6,232 nucleotides of DNA from NCBI GenBank assembly GCA_027052485.1, contig JALUFA010000015.1, forward strand, positions 1 through 6,232, in the 5' to 3' direction. The translations under genes and the position numbers were made by a program. Numbering within the stretch: position 1 is the first letter of the stretch; every line of letters begins with the position of its first letter. This document shows positions 1-6,141 of this stretch, piece after piece. Below the pieces are notes generated by a model that saw only the letters and a list, made by a program, of their open reading frames with translations, was not told the DNA's origin and ran no database searches. This stretch comes from Hydrogenothermaceae bacterium (lineage in GTDB: Bacteria; Aquificota; Aquificia; Aquificales; Hydrogenothermaceae).

Positions 1-346
1 TTCAGCAAGCCAACGAGACCTAAAGGTTGTAAAAATCTACACAAAAAGACTACAAGGGATACCTTCAAACTCTATCCAGCACATATCTATCAACCGTGAA
101 GTTTCAGGTTTTATTGTCCCTAGAAACGCAATCCTTCACCTTTCAAATGGTACGTTTGTCCTTACTGTAAAAGACGATAAGTTTGTAAAAATCCCTGTAA
201 AACTGTTAGGAGAAAATGAAAAGTACGCTGTTATAAGTGGAAATATTACTGAGGGTACACCGGTAGCCGTAGCAGAGGAAAGCAAACTTAGACTGCTTTC
301 ATTTGGAAAAAAAGGAAAACTGGTTATAGGGGCGGAAAATGACTAA
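1..346 (+). CDS. RND efflux periplasmic adaptor (membrane fusion protein), C-terminal part
   Basis: The 5' part lies before the window. The open frame starts at base 2, runs 114 codons and stops at TAA 344-346. The visible part looks like the beta-barrel and membrane-proximal end of an HlyD/AcrA-type adaptor. Near residues 39-45 it has GFIVPRN, the usual re-entry point (VPrxAv in the family) after the barrel. Then come short beta strands (FVLTVKDDKF, VKIPVKLLG) and a 'G-ITEGTPVAV' stretch that matches the end of these proteins. Family role: a periplasmic bridge between an inner-membrane RND pump and an outer-membrane channel. The stop overlaps the start of the pump gene by 8 bases, so the two are surely co-transcribed and probably translationally coupled. 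No signal peptide or hairpin can be judged because the N-terminus is missing. Family assignment is firm mostly through the neighbour; the substrate is unknown. Confidence 0.85.
   Translation, partial: SASQRDLKVVKIYTKRLQGIPSNSIQHISINREVSGFIVPRNAILHLSNGTFVLTVKDDKFVKIPVKLLGENEKYAVISGNITEGTPVAVAEESKLRLLSFGKKGKLVIGAEND
328..332 (+). promoter_or_regulatory. Ribosome binding site of the RND pump gene, inside the adaptor gene
   Basis: AGGGG lies 6 bases before the ATG at 339, within the last codons of the adaptor gene. It is a partial Shine-Dalgarno match at good spacing. It supports the chosen start together with the ATGACTAA overlap, which places the adaptor stop 3 bases after the pump ATG and suggests re-initiation by terminating ribosomes. 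Confidence 0.55.
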
Positions 347-3300
347 ATCTATCGTTGAGTTTGTGCTAAAGAGACCTCACTTTGTACTTTCCTTAATCTT
401 AGCCCTATCTATGCTCGGTATTGTTGGTTTTTTTGAGATAAAACAAAAACTATTCCCAGATGTTAACAGACCTCAGGTTGCGGTTGTTGTCTTCCAGCCG
501 GGAGCATCTGCAACTGATATGGCAGAAAACGTAGCTATACCGATAGAGCAGAGACTTTACACGATAGATAAGGTTAGAAACGTATCATCTGTTATTAACG
601 ACCAGATAGCCTCCATAAAGGTAGAGTTTGATTACTCAAAAGATATCAATCAGGCAGTTTCCGACGTACAAAACGAGGTTAACAAGGTAAGGTCAATACT
701 TCCTAAAGGTATAAAAGAGCCCCAGATATACAAAATCACCGACGCTACCCCTCCAGTAATGGTACTGTCTGTATCTCCTAAAAACCCTAACATATCTCTT
801 GCAGATGTAAGGCAACTTGCAGAAAACCAGATAAAAAACCAGCTTTTAAAACTAAAAAATGTAGCAAACGTTGATGTTTTTGGAGGATATAAAAAGGAAG
901 TTTTAATAAACATCAATAAGGAAAAACTAAGACAGTACAAAATCTCATACTCAGAAATCATAAGAAAAATCCAGCAGATAAACGCAGATATTCCGATTGG
1001 TATAGTCTTAAATAAAAATAACGAGTTTTTAATAAAATCTTTAAACAGACAAAACGACCTAGAAAAACTAAAAAATCTCCAGATTAGACCAAATCTTAAG
1101 CTTAAAGACATAGCAACCGTTAAGTTTGGCACTTATATAAACCACTCTCTATACTATGGAAACGGAGAAAAGGCAGTTGCTCTTGCCATCCAAAGACAGC
1201 CAACAGGAGACGCTTTAAAAACGATAGACGAAGTAAAATCAATTATCCCTAAACTCAAAGCCCAATTTCCAGACCTGAAGTTTGAAATCTCAGACAGTCA
1301 GGAGAAGATAATCAGACTAAGTAATATCAATATGCTTGAAGCCTTAAGGGATGCTATTGTTATAACTGCAGTTGTAATCTTCTTCTTCCTTGCAAACATC
1401 CGCCAGATGATTATTGCCGGTATATCTATACCGTTTGTTTATGCAATAACAATTGGAATAATGTGGCTTATAGGCCTTGAGTTTAATATCGTTACCCTTA
1501 CAGCAATCATCCTAGCTCTTGGAATGCTTGTAGACGATGCAATTGTTATCCTTGAAAACATAGAACGACACCTTTACGAGCTAAAAGAGCCTATAAAACA
1601 GGCTGTTGTTAACGGAACAAAAGAAGTTATCTTTGCAGTTTTAGCAGGGACGATAGCAACTTCCGTTGTTTTAATACCGCTACTCTTTGTTGGAGATTAC
1701 CCTCAAAGGATATTTAGACCCCTTGCAGGAACTCTTTTAATAGCAGTTATAGTCTCCTACTTTGTGTCTGTTACACTAATACCTCTTCTGGCTCCGTTTT
1801 TACTCAAAAAGTCTGGAGAAAAGAACAGATTTGAAAAGATTGTTTACAAAATCTCTGAGTTTATTCTAGAGCCTCTAAAAAACTTTTACACAGGAGCTGT
1901 AAAACTCGTATTCAGAAAGAAGTTTTTAGCTATACCGTACTTTGTGGTTGTCATAATGCTCTTCATTGTTAGTATGAGGGTGATAATGCCCCTCGTTGGA
2001 AGGGAGATTATGCCTCCAATGGATACAGGTATCGTAAAAGGTGTAGTGGTTGCAGACAGTAATCTTTCAATCAATCAGGTTGAAAATATCGTTAAAAAGA
2101 TATCCCAAAACCTGAAAAAAGATAAAAGAGTTGAGATGTTTTCTATCTCCGTAGGTTCAGAACCGGGGGTCTTAACAATAGGAAGCGGGAACACTCCACA
2201 GATGATATCCTTAACAATCCATTATATTGACAGATTTCATAGAAAGGAAACAATCTGGGATATAGAAAGGGACTTAAGAAAACAGATATGGCAGATACCA
2301 AACATCAAGTACGTCGCAATCTTTGATTATGGAGCAACCCCACTTTCTACTATTAAGGGAAATCTGGATGCAAGGCTTAGTGGCGATGACCTAAAAGTCC
2401 TAGACAAGTTAGGAGATAAAGTCTTAGAGGCAGCGTACAACACGAAAGGCCTTGCCTGCGTTTATAGAAAGTGGGACTACGACAAAGTTGTTTATGATGT
2501 GAAGATAGACTATCAAAAAGCCCTTTTTTACGGTCTTACACCTTACAAAATCGCCTCACAAATCGGAGGAAAGATAAGAGGGGCTACAGTTTCCCTTTAT
2601 GCAGTTCCAAACGAGAAGAGCCTTGCCATAAGAGTAATCTTTCCCAAAAAGGATAGGGATACCGAGCTAGACCTAAAACATTACTACCTAGACACTCCCA
2701 AGGGTAAAATACCTCTAACACAGGTAGCTACTCTAAAAAGAAAGCTAGAACCAACCCTTATTACAAGAGAAGGACTAACTTATACACTGGATATTCTTGG
2801 ATACAGAGAAAAGGCTGCAATCACACACATTGTTGAAAACTTCCATAAAGCTTTAAAACAGGTAAACTTTAAACTTCCTCTAGGATACACCCTATCAAAC
2901 GAAGGGGATATAAAACTACTCAATGATGCTATGTTTAGAATGCTAAAGGCTATACTGTTTGGCATACTCCTCCTATTTTTCGCACTTGCTCCAGCCTTTG
3001 GTTCGTTTCTGGCACCTATTGCAGTTATTTTTGCTATACCTCTATCTGTCATAGGTGCATCATGGGCTATACTGATTATGGGATATCACCAATCAATGCC
3101 TGGTTTAATGGGTATAGTCCTACTGGCTGGAATTATCACAAAAAACTCAATCCTTCTTATAGACTTCATACACATGGCTCTAGAAAAAGGAAAGTCTATA
3201 GAAGAGGCAATCATTGATAGTATCAGAGTTAGAACAAGACCAGTACTGATGACAGCCTTTGGTACATCGGCAGGTATGATACCAATTGCCCTAGGGTGGG

Positions 3301-3452
3301 CTCTAGGGCTTGAAAGACTGGCTCCCCTTGGAACAGTAGCAATCGGTGGGCTAATCGTAGGTACATTCCTAACGTTAATATACGTACCGCTGCTCTACTA
3401 CTTCCTGTATAAACTGAGAGAAAAAGTGAAGAAAATGTTTAGAGAGGCTTAA
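339..3452 (+). CDS. RND-family efflux pump, inner-membrane permease (HAE1-like)
   Basis: A complete 1037-residue protein, the usual length of AcrB-type pumps (about 1030-1050). It has the duplicated RND plan: TM1 about 14-32, periplasmic loop about 33-337, TM2-TM7 about 338-550, second periplasmic loop about 551-865, TM8-TM12 about 866-1024. The proton-relay residues are in place. TM4 has GMLVDDAIVILEN (395-407) with the Asp pair D399/D400, matching AcrB D407/D408. TM10 has K935 in TKNSILLIDF, matching K940. TM11 has R965 and T972 in RVRTRPVLMT, matching R971/T978. The Asp pair followed by Ala points to the HAE1 (multidrug/organic) side rather than heavy-metal CzcA/CusA pumps, which carry Asp-Gly in TM4. 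Family role: H+-driven export from periplasm or inner leaflet through an adaptor and an outer-membrane channel. The adaptor is directly upstream; no TolC-like gene is in view. No frameshift or truncation is seen. The end overlaps the opposing YkgJ-like gene by 14 bases. The substrate cannot be read from sequence. Confidence 0.95.
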   Translation: MTKSIVEFVLKRPHFVLSLILALSMLGIVGFFEIKQKLFPDVNRPQVAVVVFQPGASATDMAENVAIPIEQRLYTIDKVRNVSSVINDQIASIKVEFDYSKDINQAVSDVQNEVNKVRSILPKGIKEPQIYKITDATPPVMVLSVSPKNPNISLADVRQLAENQIKNQLLKLKNVANVDVFGGYKKEVLININKEKLRQYKISYSEIIRKIQQINADIPIGIVLNKNNEFLIKSLNRQNDLEKLKNLQIRPNLKLKDIATVKFGTYINHSLYYGNGEKAVALAIQRQPTGDALKTIDEVKSIIPKLKAQFPDLKFEISDSQEKIIRLSNINMLEALRDAIVITAVVIFFFLANIRQMIIAGISIPFVYAITIGIMWLIGLEFNIVTLTAIILALGMLVDDAIVILENIERHLYELKEPIKQAVVNGTKEVIFAVLAGTIATSVVLIPLLFVGDYPQRIFRPLAGTLLIAVIVSYFVSVTLIPLLAPFLLKKSGEKNRFEKIVYKISEFILEPLKNFYTGAVKLVFRKKFLAIPYFVVVIMLFIVSMRVIMPLVGREIMPPMDTGIVKGVVVADSNLSINQVENIVKKISQNLKKDKRVEMFSISVGSEPGVLTIGSGNTPQMISLTIHYIDRFHRKETIWDIERDLRKQIWQIPNIKYVAIFDYGATPLSTIKGNLDARLSGDDLKVLDKLGDKVLEAAYNTKGLACVYRKWDYDKVVYDVKIDYQKALFYGLTPYKIASQIGGKIRGATVSLYAVPNEKSLAIRVIFPKKDRDTELDLKHYYLDTPKGKIPLTQVATLKRKLEPTLITREGLTYTLDILGYREKAAITHIVENFHKALKQVNFKLPLGYTLSNEGDIKLLNDAMFRMLKAILFGILLLFFALAPAFGSFLAPIAVIFAIPLSVIGASWAILIMGYHQSMPGLMGIVLLAGIITKNSILLIDFIHMALEKGKSIEEAIIDSIRVRTRPVLMTAFGTSAGMIPIALGWALGLERLAPLGTVAIGGLIVGTFLTLIYVPLLYYFLYKLREKVKKMFREA

Positions 3453-4038
3453 TTATCAGTCTATTTAAGAGATTTATATAGAAAAGTTTATCCTCTTCGT
3501 CAAACTGGATGTTTAGGATAGAGGCTTTGGTTTCAAAGAGGGGCTTTAGCTCCTCGGTTATTTTATTTTCCTCATTTTTAACAATTTCTACAGCATCCTT
3601 TATGAACTTGGGAAACGTAAACTCCTTTTTTTCTTTACACAGACTTTCATCGTAAGACGAGTACGTTCTACAAACAAAAGGTCTAGCATCGTAGATGGCA
3701 CACAGAGAGTTTTCTAAAAAGGGGCACTTTTTCCATTCATCGTGGGGTTTTTGAGTGTAATCCTTCAAATCTTTATAAATTTTTACCCTCTTTTCTTCAG
3801 TTAAACTGTTTAGCTGCTTAACCATAAGGAAAAGCTCTGGAATGGTTGCCTTTACTTCCCAGCCGTAGCAACAGTAATCACATCCCTTTTTGCACGCTAG
3901 ACCTTTTTGATTACTAACCAGCCTATCAACCCGTCTGTGTATGTTTTTTTGAAACTCTACTATCTCATCTATAAGCTCAGGTTGGTTTTCCAGAATGAGA
4001 ACAGCATACGCTAGTTTTGAGATTTGATTGCTATCCAT
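3439..4038 (-). CDS. YkgJ-family cysteine-cluster protein
   Basis: A protein of 199 residues with the YkgJ/UPF0153 (PF03692) pattern. The first cluster is CKKGCDYCC (C49, C53, C56, C57). The second half has CPFLENSLCAIYDARPFVCR (C105, C113, C123), followed by C134. The family is described as a putative zinc- or iron-chelating domain of unknown function; soluble, with no signal peptide or membrane segment seen here. Residues 1-48 are a helical, charged lead-in, and 140-199 a charged helical tail. The ATG at 4036-4038 is preceded by an in-frame TAA 12 bases upstream, so the start cannot lie further out. A GGGTGGG stretch lies 14 bases before it, a weak or badly spaced Shine-Dalgarno. It converges on the RND pump gene with a 14-base overlap and diverges from ubiX. 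Domain call firm, function unknown. Confidence 0.9.
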   Translation of the reverse strand: MDSNQISKLAYAVLILENQPELIDEIVEFQKNIHRRVDRLVSNQKGLACKKGCDYCCYGWEVKATIPELFLMVKQLNSLTEEKRVKIYKDLKDYTQKPHDEWKKCPFLENSLCAIYDARPFVCRTYSSYDESLCKEKKEFTFPKFIKDAVEIVKNEENKITEELKPLFETKASILNIQFDEEDKLFYINLLNRLIIKPL

Positions 4039-4045
4039 ATATATT
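4017..4045 (+). promoter_or_regulatory. Candidate sigma70-type promoter for ubiX
   Basis: A -35 box TTGAGA (4017-4022, 5 of 6 to consensus) is separated by exactly 17 bases from a -10 box TATATT (4040-4045, 5 of 6). A start near 4052 would give a leader of about 35 bases, containing AGGA at 4070-4073 ahead of the ATG at 4087. The -35 box sits inside the beginning of the opposing YkgJ-like gene. Found by eye; AT-rich DNA makes chance matches common. Confidence 0.45.
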
Positions 4046-4076
4046 ATTTAAACCCACCCTAAGATAAACAGGAAAA

Positions 4077-4085
4077 ATTATAACA
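4077..4085 (-). promoter_or_regulatory. Candidate extended -10 promoter for the YkgJ-like gene
   Basis: Read on the minus strand this is TGTTATAAT, a perfect extended -10 (TGnTATAAT). No good -35 box lies 16-18 bases upstream, which is usual for extended -10 promoters. Transcription would begin near 4070 and leave a leader of about 31 bases with AGGGTGGG at 4053-4060. The element ends one base before the ubiX start codon. Confidence 0.5.
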
Positions 4086-4086
4086 G

Positions 4087-4656
4087 ATGGATAAGTACGT
4101 TTTATGTATAACCGGTGCGAGCGGTGTTAGATACGGCCTAAAAATCTTGGAGGAACTTTCAAAAAACAATCAGGTGTACTTGCTGATTTCTCAAAACGGC
4201 TATATAGTGCTTGAAAGAGAAGAAGGAATAAAAAGAGAAGATTTGAAAAGTTTAGTAAATCAGAATGTCATATTAGAAAACTGTAGGAATATCGCATCTC
4301 CTATCGCCAGTGGTTCAAGACTTGTTGAGTTTAAAGGTGTTATTGTTGCCCCATGTTCTATGAATACCCTAGCGTGTATCGCAAATGGAATAGCACAGAA
4401 CCTCATCCATCGGGTTTGTGATGTAGCTTTAAAGGAGAATGTAAAAACGTTTTTGCTCTTAAGAGAGATGCCACTGTCGTTAACCCATCTAGAAAACATG
4501 CTAAAAGCAAAGAAGGCAGGCTGCGATATAGCCGTTGCCTCTCCAGCCTTTTACCACAAACCAAAGAACATTGACGATATGGTAAACTTTGTAGCAGGAA
4601 AAGTGCTTGATGCTTTCAGAGTTAAACACAACCTTTATCAGAGGTGGGAAGGTTAA
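4087..4656 (+). CDS. ubiX: UbiX/Pad1 flavin prenyltransferase
   Basis: A protein of 189 residues, normal UbiX length. It shows the Rossmann-like flavoprotein start ITGASG (8-13), SPIASGSR (71-78), the hallmark APCSMNTLACIANG (88-101) and HRVCDVALKE (108-117). These are followed by LLREMPLSLTHLENM (124-138), ASPAFYHKP (151-159) and a closing RW near 186-187. Family reaction: joins a dimethylallyl group from DMAP to reduced FMN, making the prenyl-FMN cofactor of UbiD-type decarboxylases. It is cytosolic and usually a dodecamer. In a menaquinone-using bacterium, UbiX/UbiD pairs are proposed to act late in quinone synthesis, but no ubiD is in view, so the pathway is inferred. The ATG is right at the first beta strand, as in relatives. 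AGGA at 4070-4073 is a modest ribosome site with a long 13-base spacer. The tail overlaps the opposing PfpI-like gene by 4 bases. Confidence 0.95.
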   Translation: MDKYVLCITGASGVRYGLKILEELSKNNQVYLLISQNGYIVLEREEGIKREDLKSLVNQNVILENCRNIASPIASGSRLVEFKGVIVAPCSMNTLACIANGIAQNLIHRVCDVALKENVKTFLLLREMPLSLTHLENMLKAKKAGCDIAVASPAFYHKPKNIDDMVNFVAGKVLDAFRVKHNLYQRWEG

Positions 4657-4665
4657 CCTTTTACC
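4643..4665. repeat. Palindrome at the shared stop codons of ubiX and the PfpI-like gene
   Basis: AAGGTTAACCTT (4649-4660) is a perfect 12-base palindrome centred on the TTAA that carries both stop codons. As plus-strand RNA it can extend to 4643-4665 as a roughly 9-bp stem with a UUAA loop, one bulged G and two G-U pairs. No T-run follows it on either strand, so it does not look like a standard intrinsic terminator. It may still mark transcript ends from both sides. Confidence 0.35.
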
Positions 4666-5159
4666 ATCCTAATAAACTCTTTAACCATCTTTGGCATAGC
4701 TTTAGGGTCTGTTCCTGTGATGATGTTTCCGTCTATTTCCACAGGGTTTCCGGTGTAGATTGCTCCTGCGTTAACAAGGTCATCTTTTATGGAGAAAAAG
4801 CCTGTAATCTTTTTACCCTTTACTATCTTTGCCGAGATTAAAAGCCACGGCCCGTGGCAGATAGCCCCAATAATCTTTCCCATATTGTAGGCATCTCTTA
4901 CAAGCGAAACAATCCTTTCATCTCTTCTAAACCTGTCAGGGGCATAACCACCGGGTATAAAGATACCGTCGTACTCACTTGCCTTTCTTGGGTCAACTTC
5001 ACTATTGGAGTGGAATATTAAACCGTTTTTCCCTTTAAACTCTCCAACTTTTGAAGAGATAACGTCAACCTCAAACTCTTCTTCCTGAAAACGGTAGTAT
5101 GGGTATATAAACTCAACTTCCTCAACGTAGTTATCTAAAAGTATTGCTATCTTTTTCAT
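4653..5159 (-). CDS. DJ-1/PfpI family protein (class I glutamine amidotransferase-like)
   Basis: A protein of 168 residues, close to archaeal PfpI (166). The nucleophile elbow is AICHGP (99-104) with C101 and H102. The acidic partner is most likely E13 in YVEEVEFIYPYYR, which lines up with the Glu near the N-terminus of PfpI. GGYAPDRFRRDE (70-81) is the oxyanion and oligomer-interface region, and SIKDDLVNAG (123-132) matches the IKDDmiNAG stretch of PfpI. Relatives have been described as intracellular proteases, glyoxalases or protein/nucleotide deglycases, and these roles are disputed, so I name only the family. Cytosolic; no signal peptide. The start is supported by AAGGTG 5 bases upstream. 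The end overlaps ubiX by 4 bases; the head faces the radical SAM gene across 61 bases. Confidence 0.92.
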   Translation of the reverse strand: MKKIAILLDNYVEEVEFIYPYYRFQEEEFEVDVISSKVGEFKGKNGLIFHSNSEVDPRKASEYDGIFIPGGYAPDRFRRDERIVSLVRDAYNMGKIIGAICHGPWLLISAKIVKGKKITGFFSIKDDLVNAGAIYTGNPVEIDGNIITGTDPKAMPKMVKEFIRMVKG

Positions 5160-5164
5160 AGATG

Positions 5165-5170
5165 CACCTT
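5165..5170 (-). promoter_or_regulatory. Shine-Dalgarno of the PfpI-like gene
   Basis: On the minus strand AAGGTG lies 5 bases before the ATG at 5157-5159. This is the best ribosome site in the window and fixes the start. Confidence 0.7.
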
Positions 5171-5186
5171 AAAATTGGGATATCAT

Positions 5187-5198
5187 TAATAATAATAA
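5187..5198 (+). repeat. Four tandem TAA triplets in the divergent intergenic gap
   Basis: The 61-base gap 5160-5220 between the PfpI-like and radical SAM genes contains (TAA)4. AATAAT at 5191-5196 inside it could serve as a -10 box for the radical SAM gene, with TTAAAA (5169-5174) 16 bases upstream as a poor -35. I found no convincing minus-strand promoter here. This is probably just AT-rich promoter DNA. Confidence 0.4.
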
Positions 5199-5220
5199 CA
5201 CTTACAACAATGAGTTTTAA

Positions 5221-6141
5221 ATGGCGTATAGATACCTTTTTGGACCTGTGTACTCACGTAGATTTGGCGTTTCTCTAGGGGTAGACCTATCTCCAGATAA
5301 GAAAAGTTGTAATTTTGACTGTCTGTACTGTGAGCTTGGAGCAGCAAAACCTACAGATAAAATAAAAAATCCACCACCTCCAGAAGATATACTTACAGAG
5401 CTTAAGGATTTTCTAGCCTCAAACAAAAAACCGGACGTTATAACCATCACTGCAAATGGAGAACCTACCCTGTACCCATATCTTGACAGGCTAATAGACG
5501 AGATTAACAAAATAAAAGGAGATACAAAAACCCTTATACTAACCAACAGCTCAACAATTGATGATAAAAAAGTCCAACAGACACTACAAAAGTTTGATTA
5601 TGTAAAGCTTTCGCTGGACGCTATATCTCCTGACGTTTTTAAAAAGGTAGATAGGCCATTGAATGGCGTAGATATATCCTCAATACTCAATGGCATAGAG
5701 GAGTTTTCAAAAATTTACAGAGGAAAGCTCTTAATAGAGGTTCTGGTTGTAAGGTTTGTAAATGACAGTTTAGAAGAGATGGAAAAAATCGCCCAGTTCT
5801 TAAGTGGGATAAAACCTTACCGTATAGACCTTGGCACCGTTGACAGGCCTCCAGCTTACAGGGTTTTTCCTGCGGATGATGAAACTCTGTATGAACTTGC
5901 GAGAGTGTTTGAAAAGTATGACTTACCTGTTAATGTGGTTGAACGAAAGTACCAGTACACACCTGATTTTGATTTAACCGAAGAGGATATTTTAAACACC
6001 CTGAAAAAAAGACCTCTGACAGAAGAGGATGTGGAAACTCTCTTTTCATTCCGTTCAAAAATGATTTTACAAAAACTAGAGAAGGAGGGAAAAATAAAGA
6101 AAAAAAAGCTCAACGGCAAGAACTTTTTTGTAGGAGTTTAA
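5221..6141 (+). CDS. Radical SAM protein, TYW1-like group (COG0731), with C-terminal winged helix
   Basis: A protein of 306 residues. The N-terminal FGPVYSRRFGVSLGVDL (7-23) followed by C30-NFD-C34-LY-C37 is the radical SAM CxxxCxxC cluster site in the form seen in COG0731. ITANGEPTL (75-83) is the SAM-contacting GEP strand, and LSLDA (130-134) and VDRPPAYR (207-214) fit later barrel strands. Residues about 253-306 look like a winged helix: EEDILNTLKKR, PLTEEDVETLF, RSKMILQKLEKEGKI, then a basic wing ending in NFFVGV. The enzyme should hold a [4Fe-4S] cluster and cleave SAM to a 5'-deoxyadenosyl radical; the substrate is unknown. C30, C34 and C37 are its only cysteines, so the second cluster of archaeal TYW1 is absent. 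The ATG follows an in-frame TAA directly, and only a GAG (5212-5214) resembles a ribosome site. The tail overlaps secF by 4 bases. Confidence 0.9.
   Translation: MAYRYLFGPVYSRRFGVSLGVDLSPDKKSCNFDCLYCELGAAKPTDKIKNPPPPEDILTELKDFLASNKKPDVITITANGEPTLYPYLDRLIDEINKIKGDTKTLILTNSSTIDDKKVQQTLQKFDYVKLSLDAISPDVFKKVDRPLNGVDISSILNGIEEFSKIYRGKLLIEVLVVRFVNDSLEEMEKIAQFLSGIKPYRIDLGTVDRPPAYRVFPADDETLYELARVFEKYDLPVNVVERKYQYTPDFDLTEEDILNTLKKRPLTEEDVETLFSFRSKMILQKLEKEGKIKKKKLNGKNFFVGV

Noticed and set aside
650..1132. Minus-strand open frame of 160 codons within the RND pump gene
   Set aside because: It is the complement of a well-supported RND coding region, has a low-complexity Phe/Ser/Leu composition and matches no family I recognise.
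1886..3052. Two further minus-strand frames (1886-2074 and 2780-3052) inside the pump gene
   Set aside because: Short antisense shadows with no recognisable motif or ribosome site.
339..3452. Calling the pump a heavy-metal exporter (CzcA/CusA)
   Set aside because: TM4 carries VDDA instead of the Asp-Gly form typical of metal pumps, and no metal-binding methionine set was recognised.
3440..3490. Intrinsic terminator after the RND pump
   Set aside because: No stem followed by a T-run is visible on either strand.
4079..4084. TATAAC as a -10 box for ubiX
   Set aside because: Only two bases separate it from the ATG, so transcription would start inside the gene. The same bases make a better extended -10 on the other strand.
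4260..4499. Minus-strand frame of 79 codons inside ubiX
   Set aside because: It lies wholly inside conserved UbiX coding sequence and has no family resemblance.
4644..4841. Plus-strand frame of 65 codons with several cysteines, opposite the PfpI-like gene
   Set aside because: The Cys-rich look comes from antisense reading of conserved PfpI codons. It overlaps the ubiX end and lacks a sensible start context.
5217..5546. Minus-strand frame of 109 codons across the start of the radical SAM gene
   Set aside because: Antisense to the diagnostic radical SAM motif; Ser/Gly/Leu-rich shadow composition.
5856..6119. Minus-strand frame of 87 codons in the 3' part of the radical SAM gene
   Set aside because: The Phe/Ser-rich peptide is the complement of a Lys/Glu-rich coding stretch.
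5221..6141. Calling the radical SAM protein a wyosine synthase (Taw1/TYW1)
   Set aside because: The N-terminal cysteines for the second iron-sulfur cluster are missing, and the pathway is archaeal and eukaryotic.
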